From contig NZ_JAQTNN010000001.1 in the NCBI RefSeq assembly GCF_028713855.1, forward strand, positions 212,696 to 276,695: a DNA stretch of 64,000 nucleotides, given 5' to 3'. This document shows, piece by piece, positions 1 to 9,176 of the stretch. The stretch comes from Sulfuricurvum sp. (lineage in GTDB: Bacteria; Campylobacterota; Campylobacteria; Campylobacterales; Sulfurimonadaceae). The notes beneath the pieces are model-generated. The model did not search any database. It was not told the DNA's origin and worked only from the letters and a program-made list of their open reading frames with translations. The position numbers were made by a program, and so were the translations under genes. Positions within the stretch are counted from its first letter, which is position 1. Every line of letters begins with the position of its first letter.

Positions 1-2
1 CG

Positions 3-1604
3 GTGAGCTTGACCCAAGCGGGAGCCGACCTGATCAACGGCGGCGGTAACTTGCCAAGCGTCAACGTGACGGTCACCGATCCTTCCAATGCGACCGGAAC
101 CGACAGTGAAGCCGTACCGGCAACCACAGCTGTTGCTGATATTCCTACTCTAAGCCCTATAGCTGGCATTAATGCACTAAATGAAGGTGCTACGGTTATT
201 TCGACTGGGAATAGCGATATTGTTGTGACACAATACGATATGGGTGGTGGGGTAACTCAAGCTAATCTAGAATCTGAATTAGGTTTGGCAGCGGGTTCTT
301 TGGATAATCGTTTTGATCCAACGGGTGCAAATGTAAATGACCCGGGATATGTTAATATTATTGACGGAAAAACAACGGAAGCTAGCTACGATATGAATTC
401 GGGCATGACGGTAAGTTGGGATTACACATTCAAAAACGGAGAAAACCTGCAATCGGAAGTAGCAAACGGTTATAATGACCAGGTAATTCTTGTTGTAACA
501 GATCCGAATGGGGTAAAATCCTATGTAATGGTTGATTCATCAGAAAATAAATTCCCTAATTTAACGATTAGTGATACCTATAGTTATACTGCAACAATGG
601 ATGGAAAATATACGTTTGATTGGTTAGTTCTCAATAGTGGTGATACCTATAAAGACTCTTCTTTATCCCTTTCGAATGCTAATTTTACTGTTGGTGGAAT
701 TGCGTATAGTGCACCAATTGCATTAACGGCGTTGGCTTTAGCTGCTTCTCTTAATGATACAGACGGATCAGAAACATTAAGTGTTACGATTTCCGGAATA
801 CCAAGCGGTGCAATTCTAACGAATGGAACACATAACGTTGATGGTAGTTGGACATTGACACCGGATCAGTTATCTAATTTATACATTTTGCCGCCGGATA
901 ATTATACAGGTACGATGAATCTTACTCTGACTGCTACTGCAACAGAAATAAGTAACGGCGATACGGCAAGTACAAGTGAAAATTTCAATATTACGGTGAG
1001 TGAAACAACATCAACTGTGACAACTGGTTCGGAAGCATCTCAAACGTTGAATGGAACGACTCAAAATGATTTAATTCGCGGATATGCCGGAGATGATACG
1101 ATCAATGGCGGTAACGGTAATGACATGATCTTCGGTGGAGCTGGAAATGATACACTTGACGGTCAAGCGGGTAGTGATTCATTGTATGGAGGGGTCGGTA
1201 ATGACACTATCGTGTACGATGCATTGGATATCGTCATCGATGGTGGTGCAGGTAGAGATACGTTGATTTTATTGAGTGGTACGAGTATCGACTTTAGTGC
1301 ATTGGACAGTAGTAAGATTAGTAATATGGAAGTGATCAATCTAAGTCAAAATGGAAATCACACTCTAACAAATCTCTCTTATTCTGATGTTATTGATATG
1401 ACAGACAGTAGCCATACACTAACAATTCTTGGTGACAGTGCAAACGATAAAGTGCAGTTAACACAGGCTGATGGTTGGTCTAATAGCGGGACAGTAACCG
1501 AATCCGGTCACACCTTTGATGTGTATACATCCAATGGCGTCAATGCCACGGATCCGACCGTAACGGTAAAAGTAGAAACTGTCATAACTGATACAGTTAT
1601 TTAA
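3..1604 (+). CDS. C-terminal part of a large RTX/type I-secreted adhesin (5' end lies outside the window)
   Basis: Glycine/Asp-rich calcium-binding nonapeptides (GGNGNDMIFGGAGNDTLDGQAGSDSLYGGVGNDTI) near the C terminus; followed directly by LapG- and LapD-like genes. Confidence 0.85.
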   Translation: MSLTQAGADLINGGGNLPSVNVTVTDPSNATGTDSEAVPATTAVADIPTLSPIAGINALNEGATVISTGNSDIVVTQYDMGGGVTQANLESELGLAAGSLDNRFDPTGANVNDPGYVNIIDGKTTEASYDMNSGMTVSWDYTFKNGENLQSEVANGYNDQVILVVTDPNGVKSYVMVDSSENKFPNLTISDTYSYTATMDGKYTFDWLVLNSGDTYKDSSLSLSNANFTVGGIAYSAPIALTALALAASLNDTDGSETLSVTISGIPSGAILTNGTHNVDGSWTLTPDQLSNLYILPPDNYTGTMNLTLTATATEISNGDTASTSENFNITVSETTSTVTTGSEASQTLNGTTQNDLIRGYAGDDTINGGNGNDMIFGGAGNDTLDGQAGSDSLYGGVGNDTIVYDALDIVIDGGAGRDTLILLSGTSIDFSALDSSKISNMEVINLSQNGNHTLTNLSYSDVIDMTDSSHTLTILGDSANDKVQLTQADGWSNSGTVTESGHTFDVYTSNGVNATDPTVTVKVETVITDTVI

Positions 1605-1623
1605 AATTACGTTATTATAAGGG

Positions 1624-2268
1624 ATGCAAAATATATTCACCCTTTTCTTCATTATGGCGGCAATTGCCGCCATTCTCCTCAGTTCACCAGAATTTTCTAT
1701 TGCCAAAGTATTTTTAGATAAGATTGAAAAAGAGTATGGTGTATTCGCTAAGCGGCGGGCTTACGCATTGGTTTCCATGATGAACGACGTTAAGGATGCG
1801 GATGAAATGGAAAAAATGGAAAAAGTGAACGATTTTTTCAATCAAACCCCCTATGCATCGGATAAAGAGACATGGGGTGTAAGCGATTACTGGGCGACCC
1901 GATTGGAGTTTATCGGCAAGGATAAAGCCGATTGTGAAGACTTTGTTATTGCCAAATATTTTACCCTTAAAGAATTAGGGGTTCCCACTTCAAAACTCTA
2001 TATGACTTATGCCAAATCGATCCGATATAAAAGTGCGCACATGGTACTTACCTACTATGCAACGCCAAAATCGGTACCTTTGGTACTGGATAATTACAAC
2101 TACAAAATTCTTCCAGCATCGCAACGTGACGATTTGATTCCGATTTATAGTTTTAGAGGAGATGAACTTTTTAATGCTAAGCAAGCCCAAATCGGGAAGT
2201 TGGTTCCTGCCGCAACCCATCAAAAACGTCCGTGGGACGAACTTATTATCTCTCAACATAAGGAATAA
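1624..2268 (+). CDS. LapG-like bacterial transglutaminase-like cysteine proteinase (BTLCP)
   Basis: Motif DKADCEDFVIAKYFTLKELGVP (catalytic Cys) and AHMVLTYY (His), typical of BTLCP/LapG; sits between the RTX adhesin and the LapD-like gene. Confidence 0.85.
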   Translation: MQNIFTLFFIMAAIAAILLSSPEFSIAKVFLDKIEKEYGVFAKRRAYALVSMMNDVKDADEMEKMEKVNDFFNQTPYASDKETWGVSDYWATRLEFIGKDKADCEDFVIAKYFTLKELGVPTSKLYMTYAKSIRYKSAHMVLTYYATPKSVPLVLDNYNYKILPASQRDDLIPIYSFRGDELFNAKQAQIGKLVPAATHQKRPWDELIISQHKE

Positions 2269-2270
2269 CG

Positions 2271-4232
2271 ATGAGCTTATTTAAACAACTGGTGCTGATG
2301 CTCGGACTCTTTTTAGGAGTTATTTTGGTCTCGGTAATGATGCTAAATTTTAAAACAGCAACTGAATTTGTCCAAAATCAGCTCTATACCGATGCGAAAA
2401 ATACAGCACATTCATTGGGGCTTTCGCTTTCGAAAGTTGCTGATCCTTCCGATACATCTACTATGGAAACGATGATCAACGCGATTTATGATAGCGGATA
2501 TTATCAGCGTATTCGTTTGGTTGACATTGATGGTAAAGAGGTTTACAACCGCGAGAGTGATATGCGTGTTAGTAATGTACCTCAATGGTTTATCAAGATG
2601 GTTCCGATACATAATGCTATTGCAAAAAGTGATATTATGATAGGGTGGAACCGTTTCGGTACCCTTGAAGTGAGCGGTCATACAGGAAATGCGTATCGAC
2701 AGCTTTACGATACAATGATCGATTTGGTAAAAACATTTTTAATGATAGGGACTGTTGTTTTTGTATTTCTCTATGTACTTCTTTCTCTTAGTCTCAAATC
2801 TCTTAAACGGATACGTGAGCAGGCCAAAGCGATTATTGACAATGAATTTATTATCGAGAAAAAGATCCCTTTTACCACCGAATTCCGTTCTGTTACAATC
2901 GCGATGAATGCAATGGTTGAAAAAGTAAAAGATATTTTTGATCGGGAAAATGAGACCTTACGCCGTTATCATGAACTTCTTTATAAAGATACGGAAACAG
3001 GTCTTTATAATCGCCGTTATCTCACTGCCAAACTTCCCGAGTATCTTCAATCAGATGTTTCATTATCTTCGGGAGTTTATCTCCTTGTGAGCATAGATGA
3101 GATTGACCGTTTCAAACGTGAGTGTGGATATGAACACTATAACCATCTTATCAATACATTAGCTGATGGACTAAATACAGGGTTGAGTCCCTTTCCATCG
3201 TCATTGATTGTACGCCTCAATGAGAGTGATTTTTTTGCAACTATTCCAGCTTCAGGAATTATATCTGTTCAGCTTTGTATTGAAAGTCTAATGGCACGGA
3301 TGCGGACGCTCATAGAATCGATAGATAATCATCTTGTAGAATATTTAACAATTGGCTGTGGAGTAGGTATTTACAGTGAAAATGATACCCTTAAATCACT
3401 TTTATCGCGTGCGGATCATGCGGTAACACAAGCGAAACTGCAAGGGAATTTCACAGTCGATTTCAATCTAGAGGGAGATGAAACTTTAGTATTGGGTCGT
3501 GAAGAATGGCGTTCTGAATTGCTGAAAAGTTTGGATGAATCACGTATGCTTTTGGCATTTCAAAGTGTAGTAGAACAGCGTAGTGACCACTTGAACGTAA
3601 TGCATGAAGAGATATTTTTACGTTTATTGGATCGTGACGGAGTTATCCATTCGGCGGGATATTTTATCCCTGTTGCTACGAGTTTGGGGCTTATCGATGT
3701 ATTGGATCGCTATATGGTTGAAAAAGTGTTTAAACACATCAAAGAGCAAAATCCTGTTACTCCGTTGGCCTTGAATCTCAGCGGTGATTTTGTGAAAAAA
3801 TACGTCAATATTCAGTGGTTACGAACTCAATTAGAGATATTTCATCGTCAAAGCAGTCTGATACTTTGGTTTGAAGTGAGTAATACGACGGCTTTGCATG
3901 AGCTCGAAGCGGTATCTGCGGTCAGTACCATGATAAAACAGTTCGGCTACCGTTTTGGAATTGACCATTTCACGATCCCCGAAGCAGGGGCATATTATCT
4001 TCAGGCAATTCGTCCTGATTATGTAAAAGCTAACGGTGCTTATTTGCAAGATATGATGTTTGATAAAGATACCGGTAAAAGCAGAGAGAGTTTTAATAAT
4101 ATTACCCGAAGCCTCGGTATTTCGATTATTGCGATTAACATCGAAGAAGCTCAGGATGTTGAACGCTTAAAAGCTCTCGGTATCGATTGCTTCCAAGGAA
4201 CTTATATTGCTCCTGTCTCTTTATTACAATAA
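2271..4232 (+). CDS. LapD-like membrane protein with degenerate GGDEF and EAL domains
   Basis: N-terminal TM, periplasmic domain, second TM, HAMP-like region, then GGDEF-like (RLNESDFFATI) and EAL-like (EEIFLRLLDRDG) domains; 3 bp after the lapG-like gene. Confidence 0.85.
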   Translation: MSLFKQLVLMLGLFLGVILVSVMMLNFKTATEFVQNQLYTDAKNTAHSLGLSLSKVADPSDTSTMETMINAIYDSGYYQRIRLVDIDGKEVYNRESDMRVSNVPQWFIKMVPIHNAIAKSDIMIGWNRFGTLEVSGHTGNAYRQLYDTMIDLVKTFLMIGTVVFVFLYVLLSLSLKSLKRIREQAKAIIDNEFIIEKKIPFTTEFRSVTIAMNAMVEKVKDIFDRENETLRRYHELLYKDTETGLYNRRYLTAKLPEYLQSDVSLSSGVYLLVSIDEIDRFKRECGYEHYNHLINTLADGLNTGLSPFPSSLIVRLNESDFFATIPASGIISVQLCIESLMARMRTLIESIDNHLVEYLTIGCGVGIYSENDTLKSLLSRADHAVTQAKLQGNFTVDFNLEGDETLVLGREEWRSELLKSLDESRMLLAFQSVVEQRSDHLNVMHEEIFLRLLDRDGVIHSAGYFIPVATSLGLIDVLDRYMVEKVFKHIKEQNPVTPLALNLSGDFVKKYVNIQWLRTQLEIFHRQSSLILWFEVSNTTALHELEAVSAVSTMIKQFGYRFGIDHFTIPEAGAYYLQAIRPDYVKANGAYLQDMMFDKDTGKSRESFNNITRSLGISIIAINIEEAQDVERLKALGIDCFQGTYIAPVSLLQ

Positions 4233-4233
4233 C

Positions 4234-4314
4234 TCACCCCTTTTTACGGGTGAGAACAAACGCAAAAACAGCTATAACAGCCAATAAAATATAAATATTT
4301 CCCTGTTCAATCAT
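4234..4314 (-). CDS. Unlisted 26-aa single-TM small protein (MIEQGNIYILLAVIAVFAFVLTRKKG)
   Basis: Decoded by hand on the minus strand: ATG at 4314-4312, TGA at 4236-4234. AGGAG-like sequence upstream; start overlaps the end of the 4307..5140 CDS. Hydrophobic core followed by TRKKG. Confidence 0.5.
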   Translation of the reverse strand: MIEQGNIYILLAVIAVFAFVLTRKKG

Positions 4315-5140
4315 ACTTTTCTCCTAATAGTTTTTTCATAATTTCTATGTGGTAACTCTCTTGGTAATTGATAAACTCAAAAAATGCAGAGAGTTTTTCG
4401 TCTGTGATTGACGATGAGAGTTTACGACATTCTTCTTTGGCACTCTCCTCTTCGAGTATCCCGGAACGGAGAAATTTCCCCATATCGGTGATTTCATAGG
4501 TTCGTGGATGGAGTGTTCGAGGAAGTGCCAAAATGCCCATTTTTGCCATCATCTCTCCAAATGAGCGTAAATGAAAGTGTGATTCATCAATGAGATCTTG
4601 AAAATGGCTTACTTGGAGTGGAGTTGTGGCACGGATTTGTCGGTAAAAATAGACCATGATAAGTTCGTACTCTTTATACAGCTCTTCAAACAAAAAGAGG
4701 GTTAACGAATCGATTTCAGAAGCACTCAGCAGTGCATCCGGCCAATGACGGGAACGGTTAAATGCACTAAGCGGTTCATCCAATGAGAATTTGTTTAGAT
4801 AAGCAGTTAGCGTAATAAGGATATACTCTTCATCATGGCGCATCCGCTCAGATAAGGGTGTTCCACTGTACAACAGATGAAGCGTTTTAATTTCATTGAT
4901 CGTCGTCCGAAGAAGAGTAAAAAATGATTCACCCTCAATACTAAATTTTGAATCACGCTCATAGTCATATGCGGAATTGTTTTCATACAGTGACTGAGCA
5001 AGCCATTTGAGATGGCGAAATTCGATTTGGGAAAATTCGTAAAGACGATTTTTAACCCACGGATCCTTTACCGAAAAGGAGATAAAGGCCATACGCAGCC
5101 AAAGTTGGTGTTTGCGTCGAAAGAGTGTCGCATCAATCAT
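4307..5140 (-). CDS. Uncharacterised helical protein, possibly ferritin-like
   Basis: 277-aa ORF with E/H-rich helices, 4-bp overlap with the NifU-like gene upstream; family assignment is weak. Confidence 0.6.
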   Translation of the reverse strand: MIDATLFRRKHQLWLRMAFISFSVKDPWVKNRLYEFSQIEFRHLKWLAQSLYENNSAYDYERDSKFSIEGESFFTLLRTTINEIKTLHLLYSGTPLSERMRHDEEYILITLTAYLNKFSLDEPLSAFNRSRHWPDALLSASEIDSLTLFLFEELYKEYELIMVYFYRQIRATTPLQVSHFQDLIDESHFHLRSFGEMMAKMGILALPRTLHPRTYEITDMGKFLRSGILEEESAKEECRKLSSSITDEKLSAFFEFINYQESYHIEIMKKLLGEKYD

Positions 5141-5568
5141 TCTTCTACCTCACATTCCATATCGATTTCAATGGCATAAAGTTCTTCTGTTGAACCTTCG
5201 ATGCAGTTGCGTTCATGAATTAAAGCCGCTTCAAACGCCGTAAGGACCATATCCGCACACGCTTGTTGTTTTGCGGGTCCAAATGATACTTTATCACGAA
5301 GTTTTATTGCCGCCTTTTGGGCATACTCAAGCGATTCTCCCTTAATCATTTCGGTAAACATTGATCCTAATACAACGGTATCCTGACAACCGTTGGTAGC
5401 ATAACCGACTTCTTGAAGTATTTCGCCCTCTGTTTTGATATAAAACATGACAAATTCACCGCTTCGTTCACTGTGTCCAACCCCTATACCTGTGGGAGCT
5501 TTCAGCGGGCCATAGTTGCGCGGATGCATGAGATGCTCGATGATCTCTTGATTTAGATTATTTTCCAT
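5137..5568 (-). CDS. IscU/NifU N-terminal-like iron-sulfur cluster scaffold protein
   Basis: MENNLNQEIIEHLMHPRNYGPLKAPTGIGVG and GCQDTVVLGSMFTEMIKG resemble the IscU/NifU_N fold. Confidence 0.8.
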   Translation of the reverse strand: MENNLNQEIIEHLMHPRNYGPLKAPTGIGVGHSERSGEFVMFYIKTEGEILQEVGYATNGCQDTVVLGSMFTEMIKGESLEYAQKAAIKLRDKVSFGPAKQQACADMVLTAFEAALIHERNCIEGSTEELYAIEIDMECEVEE

Positions 5569-5591
5569 TTGATTATTATAACGCAGGTTTT

Positions 5592-5680
5592 CGTCATTCC
5601 CGCGAAAGCGGGAATCCAGCTAAAAAAAAGTTCATCTTAAGCACAAAAGATGGATCCCCGGATCAAGTCCGAGGATGACG
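5592..5680. repeat. Dispersed REP/MITE-like intergenic repeat, two palindromic halves with CGTCAT...ATGACG termini
   Basis: CGTCATTCCCGCGAAAGCGGGAATCCAGC (5592-5620) and TGGATCCCCGGATCAAGTCCGAGGATGACG (5651-5680); first half is an ATTCCCGC/GCGGGAAT hairpin. Confidence 0.75.
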
Positions 5681-5701
5681 ACGTTGTGGTACAATCGCGT
5701 T

Positions 5702-7441
5702 ATGAAAACAATTACCCCTGAACATCTTCGCTATTTACCCACTACCCGTGCCGAAATGGATGCACGCGGCTGGGATGAATGCGACATTATCCTCATCTCC
5801 GGTGATGCCTACATCGATTCTCCGTTTATCGGCGTAGCCGTTGTGGGACGGATATTGGAGCGAGAAGGGTACCGCGTCGGAATTATCGGACAGCCCGATA
5901 TCACTATGGATGATGTGATGCGCTTGGGGGAGCCGAAACTTTTTTGGGGGGTGAGTGGCGGGAGCGTTGATTCGATGGTCTCCAACTATACTGCAACCAA
6001 AAAATTTCGCAACAGCGACGACTACACTCCGGGTGGTGTCAATAACGCACGACCTGACCGCGCGACGCTCGTATACACCAATCTTATCCGCAAACATTTC
6101 AAAAACACCGTCCCTATCGTACTGGGGGGAATTGAAGCGAGTTTGCGTCGCGTGAGCCATTATGACTACTGGACGAACAAACTCCGTAAGCCTATTTTAT
6201 TCGATTCTAAAGCCGATTATCTCATTTATGGGATGGGGGAGGGGGCGATTGTCGCTCTTCCTAAAGCGTTAGCTTCCGGTGAATCCCCTCATAACATTCG
6301 AGGGGTGTGTTATATCGCCAAAGAGCCTCGTGAGGGGTATCTGACGTTGCCATCCCATGCAGAGTGTTTGGAAAACAAAGAGCGTTATATTGATCTCTTT
6401 GATATGTTTTACAACCATAACGATCCTATCTCTGCAAAGGGATTATGTCAGGAAGTGGATGGGCGTTACAGTATCCAAAATCCTCCCGCTGATTATCTGG
6501 ATGAGAACGAGATGGACGCGGTTAGTGCGTTGCCTTTTACCCGTGAACTTCACCCTTATCATCGACCGAAGGGGACAGTAAAGTGTTTGGAAACAATCAA
6601 ATTCTCTATCATGACCCATCAGGGGTGCTGGGGGGAGTGTAATTTTTGTGCGATCGGTGTTCATCAGGGGCGTACTATCCGCACCCGTAGTGAAGAGTCG
6701 ATTGTAAAAGAGGCAACCCAGTTTACCGAGTACAAAGATTTCAAAGGGATCATCAGTGATGTAGGTGGTCCTACCGCCAACATGTATGGTTATGAGTGCA
6801 ACAAAAAGCTCAAACACGGTACGTGCGATCATCAGAGGTGTGTCGATGATACCCATCTGTGCAAATCGATGAAAGTGGATCACACCCGTGTTATTAACCT
6901 CCTGCGCCGACTTCGGGAAGTGCGGGGGATTAAAAAAGCGTTTGTCGCTTCGGGGGTTCGCTACGATCTGATAAATGAGGATAAACGCCAAGGGTATGAG
7001 TATCTCAAAGAGATGGTGAAGCATCACATCTCAGGACAGATGAAAGTTGCCCCTGAGCATACCTCGGATCATGTTTTGCATCTGATGAACAAACCCGGCA
7101 AACAAACCCTCGTCGATTTTAAAAAGCTCTATGATAAATTGAATAAAGAAGAAGGTAAAAAGCAGTTCTTGACCTACTATCTTATCGCCGCCCATCCGGG
7201 ATGCACCGAGAAAGATATGCACGATTTGAAGCGCTTTACGACCGATGAACTCAAGATGAATCCCGAACAGGCACAGGTCTTTACTCCGACTCCTGGAACC
7301 TATTCGGCGGTGATGTACTACACCGAGATGGATCCGCAAACGCGTAAAAAAATCTTTGTTGAAAAAGATACCGCGCGCAAAGAGAAACAAAAACAGATCG
7401 TTGTTGCCAAAGACTCTTTTAAAAGCGGTTTCGCGAGTTAA
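5702..7441 (+). CDS. YgiQ-family radical SAM protein
   Basis: IMTHQGCWGECNFCAIGVHQGRTIRTRSEESI radical SAM CxxxCxxC motif; length and C terminus match YgiQ/UPF0313. The ORF track starts at 5675, but 5702 is the likely start. Confidence 0.92.
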   Translation: MKTITPEHLRYLPTTRAEMDARGWDECDIILISGDAYIDSPFIGVAVVGRILEREGYRVGIIGQPDITMDDVMRLGEPKLFWGVSGGSVDSMVSNYTATKKFRNSDDYTPGGVNNARPDRATLVYTNLIRKHFKNTVPIVLGGIEASLRRVSHYDYWTNKLRKPILFDSKADYLIYGMGEGAIVALPKALASGESPHNIRGVCYIAKEPREGYLTLPSHAECLENKERYIDLFDMFYNHNDPISAKGLCQEVDGRYSIQNPPADYLDENEMDAVSALPFTRELHPYHRPKGTVKCLETIKFSIMTHQGCWGECNFCAIGVHQGRTIRTRSEESIVKEATQFTEYKDFKGIISDVGGPTANMYGYECNKKLKHGTCDHQRCVDDTHLCKSMKVDHTRVINLLRRLREVRGIKKAFVASGVRYDLINEDKRQGYEYLKEMVKHHISGQMKVAPEHTSDHVLHLMNKPGKQTLVDFKKLYDKLNKEEGKKQFLTYYLIAAHPGCTEKDMHDLKRFTTDELKMNPEQAQVFTPTPGTYSAVMYYTEMDPQTRKKIFVEKDTARKEKQKQIVVAKDSFKSGFAS

Positions 7442-7543
7442 ATAGTGAGCGTAAAAATAGTGGAACAATTTTTGCGCTCTTACCTCTCTTTTAGCTTTCA
7501 TTACCTACAATAACCACTTCAAACTCAATACTACGGAACCTCT

Positions 7544-7792
7544 TTGCGAATCGATAAATTTTTAAATGCGGTCAATCTGACCAAACGCCGTGCCGTAGCT
7601 CAGGATATGATTGGCGAGGGTGTCGTCTACATCAACGATAAAGCGGTAAAACCCGCTAAAAACGTTGCGGTAGGGGACATTATCACTCTCGTGTATCTCG
7701 AAAAACAGATGCGTTATGAAGTGCTGGCGATCCCAACGATCAAATCGACCCCGAAATCACAGCAACATCTCTATGTCAAGGAACTCTCATGA
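7544..7792 (+). CDS. S4-domain RNA-binding protein (Hsp15-like)
   Basis: MRIDKFLNAVNLTKRRAVAQDMIGEGVVYINDKAVKPAKNVAVGDII; TTG start. Confidence 0.88.
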   Translation: MRIDKFLNAVNLTKRRAVAQDMIGEGVVYINDKAVKPAKNVAVGDIITLVYLEKQMRYEVLAIPTIKSTPKSQQHLYVKELS

Positions 7793-8769
7793 TCGCTACG
7801 AAATCCGATTTTGAAGCACTCTTTGAACATAGAATGGATGATAATGAGATGCGGGAGTTTTTACTCTCTCTTAGTCTCAATGAAGAGACCTCTTCGGAGA
7901 TGATTGCAACGGCGGCAGAGGTGATGCGTACCCACTCGATCATCCTCGAAGTCCCTGCTGAACTCAAACCAAAACTCATCGATGTGGTCGGAACAGGGGG
8001 AGACAAGAGTGGGAGTTTTAATGTAAGCTCTACCGTCGCCCTCGTCCTCGCCGCATCGGGCGCATATGTCGCAAAACACGGTAATCGTTCTATTACTTCC
8101 AAATCGGGGAGTGCGGATGTGCTCGAATATTTGGGGGTGAAACTGGATCTGAGTTTAGAGCAGAGTTCGGCACTTCTCCAAGAGTGCGGATTTACCTTTT
8201 TATTCGCTCAATACCACCATCCGGCGATGAAGTTTATTATGCCGATACGCCGCTCGATCCCTGAAAAAACGATCTTTAATATCCTTGGACCGCTCACCAA
8301 CCCTGTCGGACTCTCTAAAATCCTCTTGGGAGTATTTGATGAGGTATTCGTTCCTAAAATGGCGGAAGCGGCGCGAACGTTGGGGATGCACTCGGCGATT
8401 GTGGTGAGTTCGCGCGAAAAGATGGATGAAATCAGCATTAGCGACATCACCTATGCGGGACATTTGAAAAACGGTGTAATCGATTATTTCGAGATCGATC
8501 CGCAAATGGTTGGGATCAAAAAAGCTCCTTTTGAAGCGATTCTCGGAGGAGAAGCGGAACAAAATGCTCAGATTCTCACCAATATCTTGAATAACCGCGC
8601 TACCGATCCTCAACGGGATATGGTTTTGATTAATGCGGCTTACGCCCTTGTAGCAGAGGGGATGGCACGTGATGTTCAAGAGGGGCTTGAAATAGCCAAA
8701 GAGACCCTTCTAAGCGGGAAAGCGGCTAAAAAATTGGATCAAATCGTGTCGGTATCATCTAAACTATGA
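7789..8769 (+). CDS. trpD: Anthranilate phosphoribosyltransferase
   Basis: VVGTGGDKSGSFNVSSTVALVLAASGAYVAKHGNRSITSKSGSADVLEYLG is the TrpD signature. Confidence 0.95.
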   Translation: MIATKSDFEALFEHRMDDNEMREFLLSLSLNEETSSEMIATAAEVMRTHSIILEVPAELKPKLIDVVGTGGDKSGSFNVSSTVALVLAASGAYVAKHGNRSITSKSGSADVLEYLGVKLDLSLEQSSALLQECGFTFLFAQYHHPAMKFIMPIRRSIPEKTIFNILGPLTNPVGLSKILLGVFDEVFVPKMAEAARTLGMHSAIVVSSREKMDEISISDITYAGHLKNGVIDYFEIDPQMVGIKKAPFEAILGGEAEQNAQILTNILNNRATDPQRDMVLINAAYALVAEGMARDVQEGLEIAKETLLSGKAAKKLDQIVSVSSKL

Positions 8770-9176
8770 ATAAGCTTACTTTAGAAGAGTTGCCGCAACT
8801 TTGTTCTGACATTACCGAATTACTTCCCAATGGGGGTGTTATTATTCTCCAAGGAGATTTGGCCAGTGGTAAAACGACCTTAACGCAGGCTTTTGCCCAC
8901 TATCTTGGGATGAAAGATTCAGTCACTTCTCCGACTTTTTCTCTGCAACAGCGTTACGGCGAGAAGCTCTATCATTATGATCTCTATAACTACGGATTCG
9001 AGAAATTTTTAAGTCTGGGGATGATGGAAGAGTTGGAGAGGGATGGTTATCACTTGGTCGAGTGGGGCGATGGTGCTCTTATTGATTTAATTAAACGATG
9101 CGGAATCGATTGTCTTATTTTAAAAATTACCAAATGCGATGAGCAATCGCGATATTATGAGGTGCAGCGTGCATGA
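8766..9176 (+). CDS. tsaE: tRNA threonylcarbamoyladenosine biosynthesis ATPase TsaE
   Basis: Walker A GDLASGKTTLTQAFAHYLG, TSPTFSLQQRY, HYDLYN, WGDG. Confidence 0.93.
   Translation: MNKLTLEELPQLCSDITELLPNGGVIILQGDLASGKTTLTQAFAHYLGMKDSVTSPTFSLQQRYGEKLYHYDLYNYGFEKFLSLGMMEELERDGYHLVEWGDGALIDLIKRCGIDCLILKITKCDEQSRYYEVQRA

Noticed and set aside
5735-7027. Long ORFs antisense or out of frame in the ygiQ-like gene (5735-6160 -, 6443-7027 -)
   Set aside because: Shadow ORFs inside a clearly recognised radical SAM CDS; no family motifs.
8200-8679. 159-aa minus-strand ORF inside trpD
   Set aside because: Antisense shadow of a confident trpD gene, with no recognisable domain.
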